Source: Turnera subulata (taxonomy: Eukaryota; Streptophyta; Magnoliopsida; Malpighiales; Passifloraceae). From it: a DNA stretch of 64,000 nt. The DNA lies in contig JAKUCV010004457.1 in assembly GCA_028386065.3 (NCBI GenBank), positions 19,556 to 83,555 on the forward strand, read 5' to 3'. The notes beneath the pieces are model-generated. The model made no database searches. It had not been told where the DNA came from and saw only the letters and a list, made by a program, of their open reading frames with translations. This document shows positions 34,311 to 44,155 of the stretch, in pieces. Both the position numbers and the translations under genes were made by a program. The first letter of the stretch is position 1, and each line of letters starts with the position of its first letter.

Positions 34311-35621
34311 CTAAACTCGATTGTCTTTAGTAAATTTTTGTACGGAAAGCAAAGATTTAGTGATTGTAGGAACATGCAGAATATCAAGAAGTCGTAAATG
34401 TTTAGTAGATGTGGGCAGAAATTTAGAACCAATACCCGTGATATTCAGCTGTGCACCATTGCCAACCTGCAGGGAGTCAGCCCCGTGATAATCTTCATAA
34501 TGAGTGAACTGGGATGGATCCGGAGACACATGATGACTAGCTCCTGTATCCGGAAACCAAGTGGAAGGTGCATAAGGAGCAGGGGTGGAAGGAACCGATG
34601 AGGCGGTATTGGCATTAGGCGGAGTATAACGATTGTAACAGTTTTGCGCCGTGTGACCCAAGCGCCCACAAATCTGACATCGAGGCTTGTTGTTGTTGTT
34701 GTTCCAGGTAGGACGAGGGTCAAATCCACCACGGCCTCGGCCTCCACCATTACGGCCACCACGCCCCCGGTTACCAGACCGGCCACCACAAGACTTGCCA
34801 TTGTCAGGGAAGGCAGCTCGCTGAACATAGTGCGCAGAAGGCACTGGGGCAAGAGCAGGAACTACTTCAGCAGTGGAAGCAGTAGGTTCCAGAGTAAGAG
34901 CTTTGACTGGATCATCATAGATGAACTCATGGCTCATCAACAAACTTTGCAACTCTGAAAACTTAACAGGTTCAAGTCGTGTTTGAAGAGAGGAAGTTAA
35001 AGGTTTAAACTCAGCTCTTAAACCACGAAAAACAGAAACATTAAAATCATTGGTTTCAAGAGGCTTCCCTGATGCAGCCATCTCATCAGCGAGACGCTTG
35101 GCTCGGTTGAGATAACGAAGAGCAGACTCAGTGGGTTGCTGCTCCAACCGTTGCAATGCCATGGTAATGGCCATAACCCGAGTGTTGTTAGGGGATGCCA
35201 AGGACTCCTCCAACGCAAACCAAGCAGCCCGAGAAGTCTTCTTGTTGACTACTGTGGAGAATACATCAAGGGTGACTGAAGAGAGGATGGCTGAGAGGAT
35301 CGAGCTGTCTTGTTGACTCCACTGAGCATATGCAGGATTTGGCACCGGCTCGACATCGTCTTGCTGAGCAGGTAGAAAAGGTGAGGGGCATGGGAAGGAT
35401 CCATCAACATAACCCATAACCCCTTGTCCAACAAGAAATGGCTCCATCTGGGCACGCCAAAACACGTAGTTGGTTTCGGTCAGCTTGATTGAAATATGAT
35501 GGTATACTTGAGACAAAGGATGAGTGGCCAGTTCATTTGCAGCAGCCACTTGAGAAACACCAGAAGAAGATGCGGTTTGCTTGGAAGCAGAGGACTCAGT
35601 GTTTTTAGGATCGGTTGCCAT
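34311..35621 (-). CDS. Copia Gag and protease part of the polyprotein
   Basis: A 436-aa open frame from ATG 35621 to a TAG at 34311-34313. The start MATDPKNTES lies 27 bp inside the LTR/PBS border. The gag core (UBN2 type) spans ~40-250 (LTETNYVFWRAQMEPFL; ALRYLNRAKRLADEM). A Gly/Arg-rich stretch is followed by a CCHC zinc knuckle (CQICGRLGHTAQNC, ~320-333) that packages the element RNA. The aspartic protease follows with its active-site DTGA (FPDTGASHHVSPD, ~362). The frame continues without shift into the integrase ORF after the TAG. It is otherwise undamaged, unusual for a genomic copy and in keeping with its youth. Confidence 0.93.
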   Translation of the reverse strand: MATDPKNTESSASKQTASSSGVSQVAAANELATHPLSQVYHHISIKLTETNYVFWRAQMEPFLVGQGVMGYVDGSFPCPSPFLPAQQDDVEPVPNPAYAQWSQQDSSILSAILSSVTLDVFSTVVNKKTSRAAWFALEESLASPNNTRVMAITMALQRLEQQPTESALRYLNRAKRLADEMAASGKPLETNDFNVSVFRGLRAEFKPLTSSLQTRLEPVKFSELQSLLMSHEFIYDDPVKALTLEPTASTAEVVPALAPVPSAHYVQRAAFPDNGKSCGGRSGNRGRGGRNGGGRGRGGFDPRPTWNNNNNKPRCQICGRLGHTAQNCYNRYTPPNANTASSVPSTPAPYAPSTWFPDTGASHHVSPDPSQFTHYEDYHGADSLQVGNGAQLNITGIGSKFLPTSTKHLRLLDILHVPTITKSLLSVQKFTKDNRV

Positions 35622-35647
35622 TAAAGACGTTTATGGCTCCGCTACCA

Positions 35648-35892
35648 TATAGAGAATAGAATAACAGAATAGGAAAATGAATGAATGGCACACACACACC
35701 AAACTGGTGGCTCGTCACACACATTATATTGACGTGATGTTTGCATCTTACAAGGAGTCTAAGTCTTACAGAGATAGGTTTCATCCTAGTGATTACGATA
35801 GCCTCTATCACATTCACAACTGTACATGATCATCTCAGATTCATCATCATAATGTTTATCATTATCTATACAATGCATATCATTATCTAATA
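35648..35892 (-). repeat. 5' LTR of the Ale-type element
   Basis: 245 bp, flanked on the right by TSD GTTTG (35893-35897). The PBS lies immediately inside. Confidence 0.95.
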
Positions 35893-36022
35893 GTTTGTAG
35901 TATAGTTGATGAGGAAGAATTATACCTCGTATCATTAATAATCGAATGCCTACTAGCTAAATTGATAGATGAACCCCTACTTAGAACAAGTTGGGTTTGA
36001 CATTAGACTTTGGTCTCCTAAC

Positions 36023-36070
36023 AATAATTCCTTCCATAGAAAAAGACAATAATGCCTTCCATAGAAAAAG
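36023..36070. repeat. Two-unit tandem repeat
   Basis: Two 24-bp units share CCTTCCATAGAAAAAG. Minor feature. Confidence 0.7.
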
Positions 36071-36142
36071 CTTCTTCAACCCGCAATCACTAAAAACTGA
36101 AATTTAATTTGCCAGAGTTTGTATGTATGCCTAAATTTAATT

Positions 36143-36480
36143 TGCGGCGGGAGGGAAGTGGTTTAGGGGATTGGATGCCCCAGTCGACAAAATACCTAGC
36201 TACTGAAACATATCAACCAAACTAAAGTATCACATCACATTTCAGGTTGTTACCCCCAAAGGCAAGTCCATAAAAATCAATTACTAATCAACATTCAACA
36301 GAATCGCACTAGTCAACCCTCCTCGAATTCATTCAAACCCAGACAAGATTTGGAATTCGAAAATTAAATTCATTTATTCTCCTGATTTCCAAACACTATC
36401 ACAATTGATCACAAACTTGGATTTGAATTGCATACTTTTAGCTAGCTCCACACTTAACTGGTACCTACCACGCATATTAT
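36143..36480 (-). pseudogene. Duplicated fragment of the BTB/ankyrin gene (start of exon 2 and intron 1)
   Basis: GGGAAGTGGTTT...GGATTGGATGCCCC...CGACAAAATACCTA matches the start of exon 2 (about 8828-8875). The following ~280 bp match intron 1 (to about 9125): ACATTTCAGGTT, AAATCAATTACTA, CAACAGAATC, CTATCACAATT and CTCCACACTTA occur in the same order. Exon 1 and the rest of exon 2 are absent. Identity is moderate with several indels, so the copy is old. It lies about 27 kb from the source in the same orientation. Confidence 0.85.
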
Positions 36481-36764
36481 ACATATACCAAAACACGGAA
36501 GTTTGGCTGCATTTGAAGTTAAGTGGCCATTTTATCATGAAAATTTTATAATCTGACAAACTTACCCTCATTAAACCGTTTATGCAACGTGAGGCTGTTT
36601 GTGGACCAACGGCCCGATCCAAAATGTAAACGCTGACTACGGGCTTTATCTTTTGGAAGTCAGGCCCATTTTTAAAGATGTGGTCTTCAGATATTTTTCT
36701 TTACTCGATGATTAGGAATGCAAATATGTCTAACCATCTTCTATGTACTTATGTAGTATGCACT

Positions 36765-36870
36765 GAAAAAAATTAAAAAAAAAAAGAGAGAGAGAGAGAA
36801 AAAAAAAAACCTTGCTCTCTGGCTCGCAGTAAAACATGTTCCTGAGCAAAAAAAAAAAAAAAAAAGAAAA
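36765..36870. repeat. A-rich and GA microsatellite block
   Basis: A runs with (GA)n at about 36786-36799 and a second A-rich tract around 36848-36870. Low complexity. Confidence 0.8.
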
Positions 36871-37438
36871 AAAAGACTTGGAGGCAAATACCATTTTGAG
36901 AAGAGACATGTTTTGTGCAAATATCATTTTCAAGTGTGGAAGTGAGTCATTATCAGGCAAGTGACTCTTGCATACTTGAGCAACTTCTGCTCGAATGATG
37001 TCGTGCTACTAGGGGTATAGGGCAAGTAACATCAAGCACCAGGAGGTAGAAACAGCGGTGGCTTCATGCCAGCAAAGTAAATGATCTTTTAATTATCCAC
37101 AATTAGACGCTTCGATGAATCTTCATCAAGATTTTCATCGTTAATGGCCCGTCAAGTATCGATTGCATTAAATCTTATATGCGGATTTGAGAGAGGTGTC
37201 AGCTGCCGTCATTTCAAGGGCTTGCTTTGGAAGTTCTTATGCCAAAGGCAAAGAAATCTGTTTTACTTCCTTTGCTCTTAGTCTTCTTCCATGAATCTTG
37301 AATCCCTCTATGATATTATTCATAACAGTCATTGGAATTCATGATTGATCACGTGAAAAATTCCCCCTTCCTCTCATAGGTATTTCTTACTTTCCTATTA
37401 TCTCTGCATGAAGAATCATTATTCATGCTTGGAGGCTT

Positions 37439-37477
37439 ATAATCAATAATTTTCCCAGCGGGAAAATTATTGATTAT
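37439..37477. repeat. Perfect 18-bp inverted repeat with 3-bp loop
   Basis: Arms ATAATCAATAATTTTCCC and GGGAAAATTATTGATTAT surround AGC. The match is perfect over all 18 positions. It does not sit at a visible transposon end. Confidence 0.9.
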
Positions 37478-39317
37478 CTCTGACCGGGGCCTGGACCGAC
37501 GGAGCGATGATGACACCATTGATGCCTTTTTTTTTGCGACAAAAAAAAAAAAAAAATTCCCAGCCATCTTTGATTCTCTTAAATTCATGCTTGCATGGCT
37601 ATATTTTCTATATTTATTATCTTTTTTACGGATATTTAAACTTTGCTTCGTTTTCCATCCATTGCGTGGTTTCCAATAGTTAATGTGAATTTACAATTGC
37701 TTTATTTTCCTTGAAAACAAACAAAAATGTAGTACTGTTGATAAGAATCTACAATCTTATTTTTCTTATGTCATTTTTCTATCACTACATTTTGGTTCTT
37801 AATTTTTTTTGGAACATTTTTGTTCTTAATTCAAGCTTACATGACTATATTAATAATATCTTCCTAGTACTATCTTTTATTGATTGCCAAAGATTGGGGC
37901 TTGGCTTCTAAATAGTAAATTTTAGCCAACTACAACACATTTGTCCCTTTTTCCTACTACGACGGTGCCGTTGTTGACGACCACCACTAACAGAAGCCTT
38001 CATGGACGACAAAGAATCCTGGCTTCTCTTTTTGGGTTTTTTTTGGAGTTTGCGGAAAAAAATTAATAAAAAAAACTAAAACTAAAGGTTACTCTAAAAT
38101 ACGCATCAGGTTCACTCTGAAAAGTTTGGTTTTCTAGAGACTTGAAAAAAGCTGCAAAGTTGACATATATTTCACTAGATTCGGAACTTCTGTGGCTGAT
38201 TGTTATTGTTGATGATAGTTTGGATCGAGATTACTTGGAGAATTGAAGTTGCTGCTTTTTATTTGCTATAAAAGATGGGAAATGAACCGAGGGGTTTATT
38301 ATAGTTTTGGAATCCCAGTGGCTGCTGTGTTGTGCATAACTCTACACCTCCGAACCAAAAGCCCTTTGGATTGGATTAGTGGCTGGGAATTTTGCTATGA
38401 TAAATTGAACAGAAGCATGCTTTCATTTTAAAGCTAATTCTCTTAATCACTTCATCCTCTGTTTGCATAAGATGTATGTTAGTTGGTATTTGGACTTCAA
38501 TTGAGACTAATGAAGGGATTTTAAACTCCTTGATTTCTTTCTTATCACTTTCTCATTTCACGCTACAGACAAACAAAGTAAGGTAGAGGATACTTGAAGG
38601 TCAGTTTCTGCCAATGAAGAGGATCAATCAAAGGTAAAAAAAGACAAGAATACGCACATGGTATGGTGATATTGTTAAAAAGAGAATACCAAGGACACGA
38701 ATATGTACATGATCTGAGACAACTACAATGAAGTTGAAACGCCCCGACCTGTATTTACCGTACACAGTAAACACGTGCCGGAACTGTGACAACCCAACCA
38801 GACAAAGCCCAGCATACAGTGTATACAACAGTAACTCGGGCTCAACAGCCCAAAAATAATAACGTCAATAACAACATAATCGGCCCAATGGCCCAACAAT
38901 AACAAAATAATGCACAGCGGAAAACTTAATAACTCACAAAACACTGTATGCGACACTGATGCAAACTATGGATCCGAGCCCGGTCCAAGGGATAACGCCG
39001 CAGCCTGTCTGGAATGCACCAATCCTGTACCACAAATAACTCATCCTACAGGATGAAAGCCCGCAGGTGAGGGGTGAGTCCGAAGTGCTCACCGACGAAG
39101 GATAGACAATCAATATGCAACTATAATAACTCAAGGTCCAAAAACAGGTGAAAACCACCAAAAACATACCCAACCGAAAACTCGACCCAAAACCGGTCCA
39201 AGTCCAAAAGACTAAAACAAAAATCCAATTTTATCTTTCCGGGACCCTTCACGGACAAGCTAGAGGTCAGACCTGGTTATCAACAGATTCCGGGTGCCAG
39301 ACGAAATCCAGAGAACC

Positions 39318-39692
39318 CAGGGATCGACATCCCAAAAATACGAACCCAGGGATAGAAATCCCAAAAATAATCACGGGATAGACATCCCAAGCATAGACAT
39401 GCTTATCACAAGTAACCCAGGTCAAGGCCACCACAAAACAGTCTTAAACCATCGAGTCGTACCACTACTTACCACGTGACAATTATATTATCGTCATCCA
39501 GAATCAAATCACAGGGATCAACATCCCTAACCAAAATACCGGGATAGACATCCCTATCCAAAATCAAGGATCGACATCCTTATCACACTTATTATTAATT
39601 CCGTTATACTTATACCAAAAGACACGAAAATAAATATCCAAAACCCGACACGGGGATAAACATCCCAAAAACCAATTCAAAATACTGGGATA
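39318..39692. repeat. Hairpin array in the A1 3' LTR
   Basis: Successive small hairpins: GGGAT-CGAC-ATCCC (39320), GGGAT-AGAA-ATCCC, GGGAT-AGAC-ATCCC, AGCAT-AGAC-ATGCT, GGGAT-CAAC-ATCCC, GGGAT-AGAC-ATCCC, AGGAT-CGAC-ATCCT, GGGAT-AAAC-ATCCC (twice). Loops keep a 4-nt (A/C)(A/G)A(C/A) pattern. Confidence 0.9.
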
Positions 39693-39798
39693 AACATCCC
39701 GACAATAATCACAACAAAAGCATCAACCAATAGTGCAATAAACATCAAGCACAATAACCGAGTAATACAGGCACATATTGAAGGAAATCCATCCTCAC

Positions 39799-39874
39799 CT
39801 TGGCCGATTACTCAACTCCGGAAACAATGACCGGTCCGACACCGGCTCCTCGGGAAACTGCCCGATATCCGAAC
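39799..39874 (-). other. Conserved LTR mini-exon, A1 3' LTR
   Basis: On minus: acceptor TTGTTTTGTATAG, 76 bp, donor GTGAGG. The open frame contains DIGQFPEEPVSDRSLFPEL. The same block and splice signals occur in all complete family A LTRs here. Confidence 0.6.
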
Positions 39875-41818
39875 CTATACAACAAAACAATATATACACA
39901 TAAATGCACATAATCGGTATGCTACGATGCCAATACTGCGAAATAATCCCATCCCGGTTCATATCCGTTTTTATCATCTTTTACCGAAAATATTATACCA
40001 TACGTATATCCGAATATAATTTCGGTACCATACTTTAATTAAAACTCTTTCAAAAATATTTTCATAAATTAATTATAATTTTCCAAAATTATAATCTCCA
40101 TAATTTTTCTAGAAAAATAATAACTTATTTATAATTTTCAGAAAATATTTATATAGTATTTATCTTTTTCTCAATATATGATAATATTTTCCAACACAAA
40201 ATTTGTAACAGCCCGGGTAAAATTTATATTTTTACCGGGACTGTAAAAATGCTTTGTACAGTAATTTACCATGTAAAATAATTCTGGGTAATTATTTCAG
40301 GGTAAATTAAGCATCGGATTCCGAAACCGACCCTTACCCCACGCTAGGGATTTTTCTGCGGATTTTACGGACCAAAGTTAGAATTTTTCTGGTCCGGGAA
40401 TCTTCAGAAAAGTCAGGTTTAACCTCGAATTATCGGACCAGAAATAAGTCAAGGGGGTATTATTGATATTTTCTGGTCTGGACGGGACACGACTGCATAA
40501 TGCAGCCGCCTTCTCCTGTGTGCCCGTGAACTGCCTCCTGTGTGACTTGTGACCCTGCATGAATTATTTTGTCGTACTCTTCTTCTGCCTGCTTATCCAC
40601 ACCAAGCCACCCAGTTCTCTTCAATCTTACCCTGCAACTCACTGGCTGCAAACTCCACCTGCATAAAACACATCACAACTCACCTCCAGTACAACCCTGC
40701 AAACACACAAAACTCAGTTTCTTTCTTTTCCACCAAAACCAGTAAAATAGAAAAAAAAAAGAAAAAGAAAAAAAAAACACAACAAACGCACAGCAGCCCG
40801 AGCCACCCACCACCGGGCTACCGCCGCCGTGAGCCACGTCAACACCGCCATTTCTTTTTTCTTCTCCCCCACAGCCGGCCACATCACCGAGCCCAACCAC
40901 CGGAGAGCACCTCGTCGCCACCAGTCGCCACGGCGTTCGATCTCCTCCCTCGCTCGCTTGCTTGTCGTTGCTGTCGCCACACACCGCCATCGACCTGCAG
41001 GAGCCGCCGAATGTGACACGACCGTCTACAGATCGTCGCCGCCCGCCCAGACGAAGCTAGCCGCCGCCCTCTCTCGTCACGACGACACGCGTCGCCTGGG
41101 TCACCGTCGCCTCGACCTTGCGCTCCCCTTCCGTGCCGTCAAGCAGCCGTCCTCGCCGTCAACCTCGCGCCACCGCCACTGTGAGGTGAGTGCAGGAGAT
41201 GGATGTGGCGTGCGGGTCGACCCGCCACAGTGGGTCGGATCCGGGTGTTGATGGGTCAACAGATGGGTTTTGGGTGCTTGGGCTTGGGCCTTGGTCAGTT
41301 GGGCTTGGCCACGTGGGCCTGCGCCTGGGCCTCAGCTTGAGATCTGTGCCTGGTACTGTGCAAGCCTGGCTGGCACTATTCACGGGCCCAGCCCAGTAAA
41401 AAAAAAGGAAAAGGGAAAATAAAATCTAGAATAAAGGAAAACAATAAAAATAAAATAAAATAAATAATTATATTGGTATATTGGAATAATTTGGGAAAAA
41501 GTATGGATATTAAATGGAAAATAATTACTTTGGAATATATATATATACATGGAAAATAATAATAATTTTGGAAAGTACATACTCAAGGAAATAAAAAAAA
41601 TGGAAAGGGTATTATCAAAGTAAATACGTACCGGAATAATAACCGGATATAATTATAGTAAAATATTACCGGCTTATGTAATTAAATGGTGAATTATGAC
41701 GATAATGGGAATAACCCGGGGAAGTACCGAGTAGGTCCAATAATTATTTTACGGTTTATAGTATTAGTCGGGCATTTGCATATCATCTTATATGTGCATA
41801 AATTGTTGTTTGATATAG

Positions 41819-41896
41819 GAATTGATAACGAGCAGTACCCTGAGGAGCTTGAGCCGGAACACTTCGAGGACTATTAGGAATAGAAAATCGACTAAG
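41819..41896 (+). other. Conserved LTR mini-exon, nested solo LTR
   Basis: Acceptor TTGTTTGATATAG, 78 bp, donor GTGAGGATAA. The frame EQYPEELEPEHFEDY is related to QFPEEP of the other copies but ends in a stop. Confidence 0.55.
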
Positions 41897-42325
41897 GTGA
41901 GGATAAGTAATTATTTATACACTGTCGTAGTGCCAAGTTGCTGTTTGTGTGTTATATGCTTAAATAATTCTTGTGGCTATGAATGGTTGTTGTGAATTGA
42001 ATTTAAACGATATTTGTTGCCGTTGATGTTGCTGAATTGATGCTACTGTTGATGTTATTGATAATGTTAGAAATGTTGGTACTAGTAGATTATTACTGTT
42101 GTTGTTGTTGGCTGTGTAATTGTGGGAATAGAGTACCGAGGGTACCTGTTAATTGAGTTTGTATTATCCAGACGAGCGGAGAGGCTGTGAGCCTGCTCGG
42201 GATAATGAGAGAGTGGAGGATAATAGAAACTAAGTAACTAGGAATAATAAAATTGGTCACACTTAGACATCTAGTAAATCACAGTTAAATGTTGGAATAG
42301 CCAGATGGTAGTCTTACTTTTATGG

Positions 42326-42433
42326 TGCTGGGGGAGAGTGTGCTTGGGGTCTGCTCCCTGTCTGTACCAGTTTTTATTTTAGGCGCTGGGGGAGAGTGTG
42401 CTTGGGGTCTGCTCCCTGTCTGTGCCAGTTTTA
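42326..42433 (+). repeat. Two-unit 58-bp tandem duplication
   Basis: GCTGGGGGAGAGTGTGCTTG begins at 42326 and again at 42384, each followed by GGGTCTGCTCCCTGTCTGT. It occurs only in this LTR copy. Confidence 0.9.
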
Positions 42434-43061
42434 CGTGGAGGTACCAAGGCGGGGTCCACAGGCTAGCTAGCTTGACTACCAGGCGACGACCATCATTTAA
42501 CTAGTGATAGGGGCCCTGATAATAAAATTTGGTATAGCGTGTCTAGAATCACAGAGTGTGTTATTTAGGGGTTCGTATGAACCTTAGTTAATTATTGTTG
42601 ATGTGACTTGGTTTATTTACGATTATTGTATATGTATATTTGCTTATGGATTTTACCCGGTGAGCACTTCGGACTCACCCCTCGCCTGCGTGACCTGGTC
42701 GCGTAGTTTGATTGTGCGCAGTTCAGGTACGTTCGAGGCAAGCTGTGGCGTACCCTCTGCCAGGCCCGAATCCATCCTGCGTTGCATCATGTTTATATCA
42801 TTGTCTATTGCTGTGTTGTATTAAGACTTCCGCTGCTTGCATTCTATAACTTTGTGGATTAATACTTGTTGTAATAATGTTCCCGTGCCGGGACAAATAC
42901 TGTTGATGTATTATGTACTTTTACTGTATTAATGCTGTTGGACGTGATGATTACTATTGTGACTTTTGTAATAGTATGTGGTCTCTCGTGTTCACTGTGA
43001 ATAACGGTAAATACGGTTCGGGGCGTTTCAAAATTATAATTACCCTTAATTTTCAAAGTAC

Positions 43062-43079
43062 ATATATATATATATATAT
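43062..43079. repeat. (TA)n microsatellite
   Basis: About nine TA units. Comparable tracts at 53480-53495 and 62430-62462 occupy the same place in the other LTRs and differ in length. Confidence 0.9.
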
Positions 43080-43849
43080 TCCTCAACCATAATTTTCTAG
43101 AGAAAATAATACATATATTAAATTTCCAGAATTTATTTTCATGTTATTTATATATTTTTCCAAATAATATTAGTTTTTCTCCAAAACATAACTTAATTAT
43201 TTACCCATGTATATATATTTATAATATCCTCAAAATACCAGAATTAAATTGATCATAATTTTCTCAAAGTATATATATTTTTTTCTGAAAATTAAATTAC
43301 CAGATTAATTAATAAATACATATATATTTTTTGTTTTTTTTAATTAAACGGACTGGGCTGAACAGTGTCGGCCCAGACCCTGCACAGTGCCAAGCCCAGG
43401 CCCGTATAGAGCCCAGCAGCACAGCCAGCCCACGCCCGAGCCCAGATCAACCAAGTTTAGAAACTGCGACCCGTTTACATCAAACGGACCCTTGCAAAAC
43501 CCGGGTCTTACCTCCGGGTTGCGGCAGCGCGACGACAACGGCGAGCACGGGAGGAAGGGCGAGCACAGCAGGGCGTGCGGCGGATGAAGGCGACTCTATG
43601 GGCGGTGGAACGACGGCGCTGCATCGTCGGCGTGAGGTGGCAGGCGCGGAAAAGCTATATCCGCGGGTTCTCCGCTGGGTCAACGGCGCGTCACGGGTCG
43701 TCAGGCGGCGGAAGGCGACGGGAAGGGCGAGGTTGAGGTCGCGCCGACTCGGCGAGGACGATGGTGGCGGCGGTGCAGCGAACGGCGGCGCGGAACACCT
43801 CCTGGTGAACAGTGACCCGAGGAGATCCGGGTGGCGAACTATTCACCTG

Positions 43850-44155
43850 GTTTCTTCCTTTTTCTTCTTTTTTTTTTCTATTTTCTTCTTTTTTTCCTAT
43901 TTTTCCGATTTTTGTTTCTTCTTTTTTTTCTTTTCTCTTTATTATTTTTTTCCTTCTCTCATTTTCTTTCTTTTTTTTCTTCCCTCTGTATTTTTTTTTC
44001 TGTTTTTCTATTTTAATTTTCCTTTTCTCTTTTTTTTCTTCTCTTCTTTTTTTTTTCTCTCTTTTTTTTTCTTTCTCTTTTTTTTTTCTTTCTCTCTTTT
44101 TCTTTTTCTTCTCCTCTTCCTCTCTTCTTCCTTTCTTCTCCTGCTTCCTTCTTTT
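43850..44155. repeat. 300-bp polypyrimidine tract
   Basis: Almost pure C/T on plus (purine on the element's sense strand). It encodes a spurious poly-Phe/Ser frame. On minus a TATA-like TTTATAAAAAG lies at its upstream edge (about 44150). Shorter equivalents are at 57478-57600 and 63222-63345. Confidence 0.9.

Larger units (their letters stand above)
31064..35892 (-). mobile_element. Young Ty1/copia retrotransposon, Ale/Retrofit type, TSD GTTTG
   Basis: 4829 bp with LTRs of 243 bp (31064-31306) and 245 bp (35648-35892) that differ by only two substitutions and one CA indel. The 5-bp duplication GTTTG is at 31059-31063 and 35893-35897. Read on -, the PBS TGGTAGCGGAGCC follows the 5' LTR (35647-35635). 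A PPT TGCGGGGGAG precedes the 3' LTR (31316-31307). One frame carries gag, protease, integrase, reverse transcriptase and RNase H, broken only by one TAG. Size, short LTRs and single-frame gag-pol fit the Ale lineage. The LTR ends are TATTAG...CTATA rather than TG...CA, which is unusual. The near-identical LTRs mean a recent insertion. Confidence 0.96.
36481..38733. other. AT-rich intergenic DNA
   Basis: Apart from the repeats noted, no gene, RNA or transposon domain is recognisable. The open frames are short and low in complexity. Confidence 0.5.
40204..43030 (+). mobile_element. Nested solo LTR of family A, TSD AAATT
   Basis: 2827 bp, TGTAACAGCCCGGG...GGGGCGTTTCA, in the opposite orientation to the LTR it sits in. 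TSD AAATT is at 40199-40203 and 43031-43035. It carries the family's GC-rich exon-1 zone (about 40790-41185, donor GAGGTGAGTG), the mini-exon (41819-41896) and the downstream acceptor near 42726, with sequence different from A1 and A2 in the variable parts. Confidence 0.93.
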
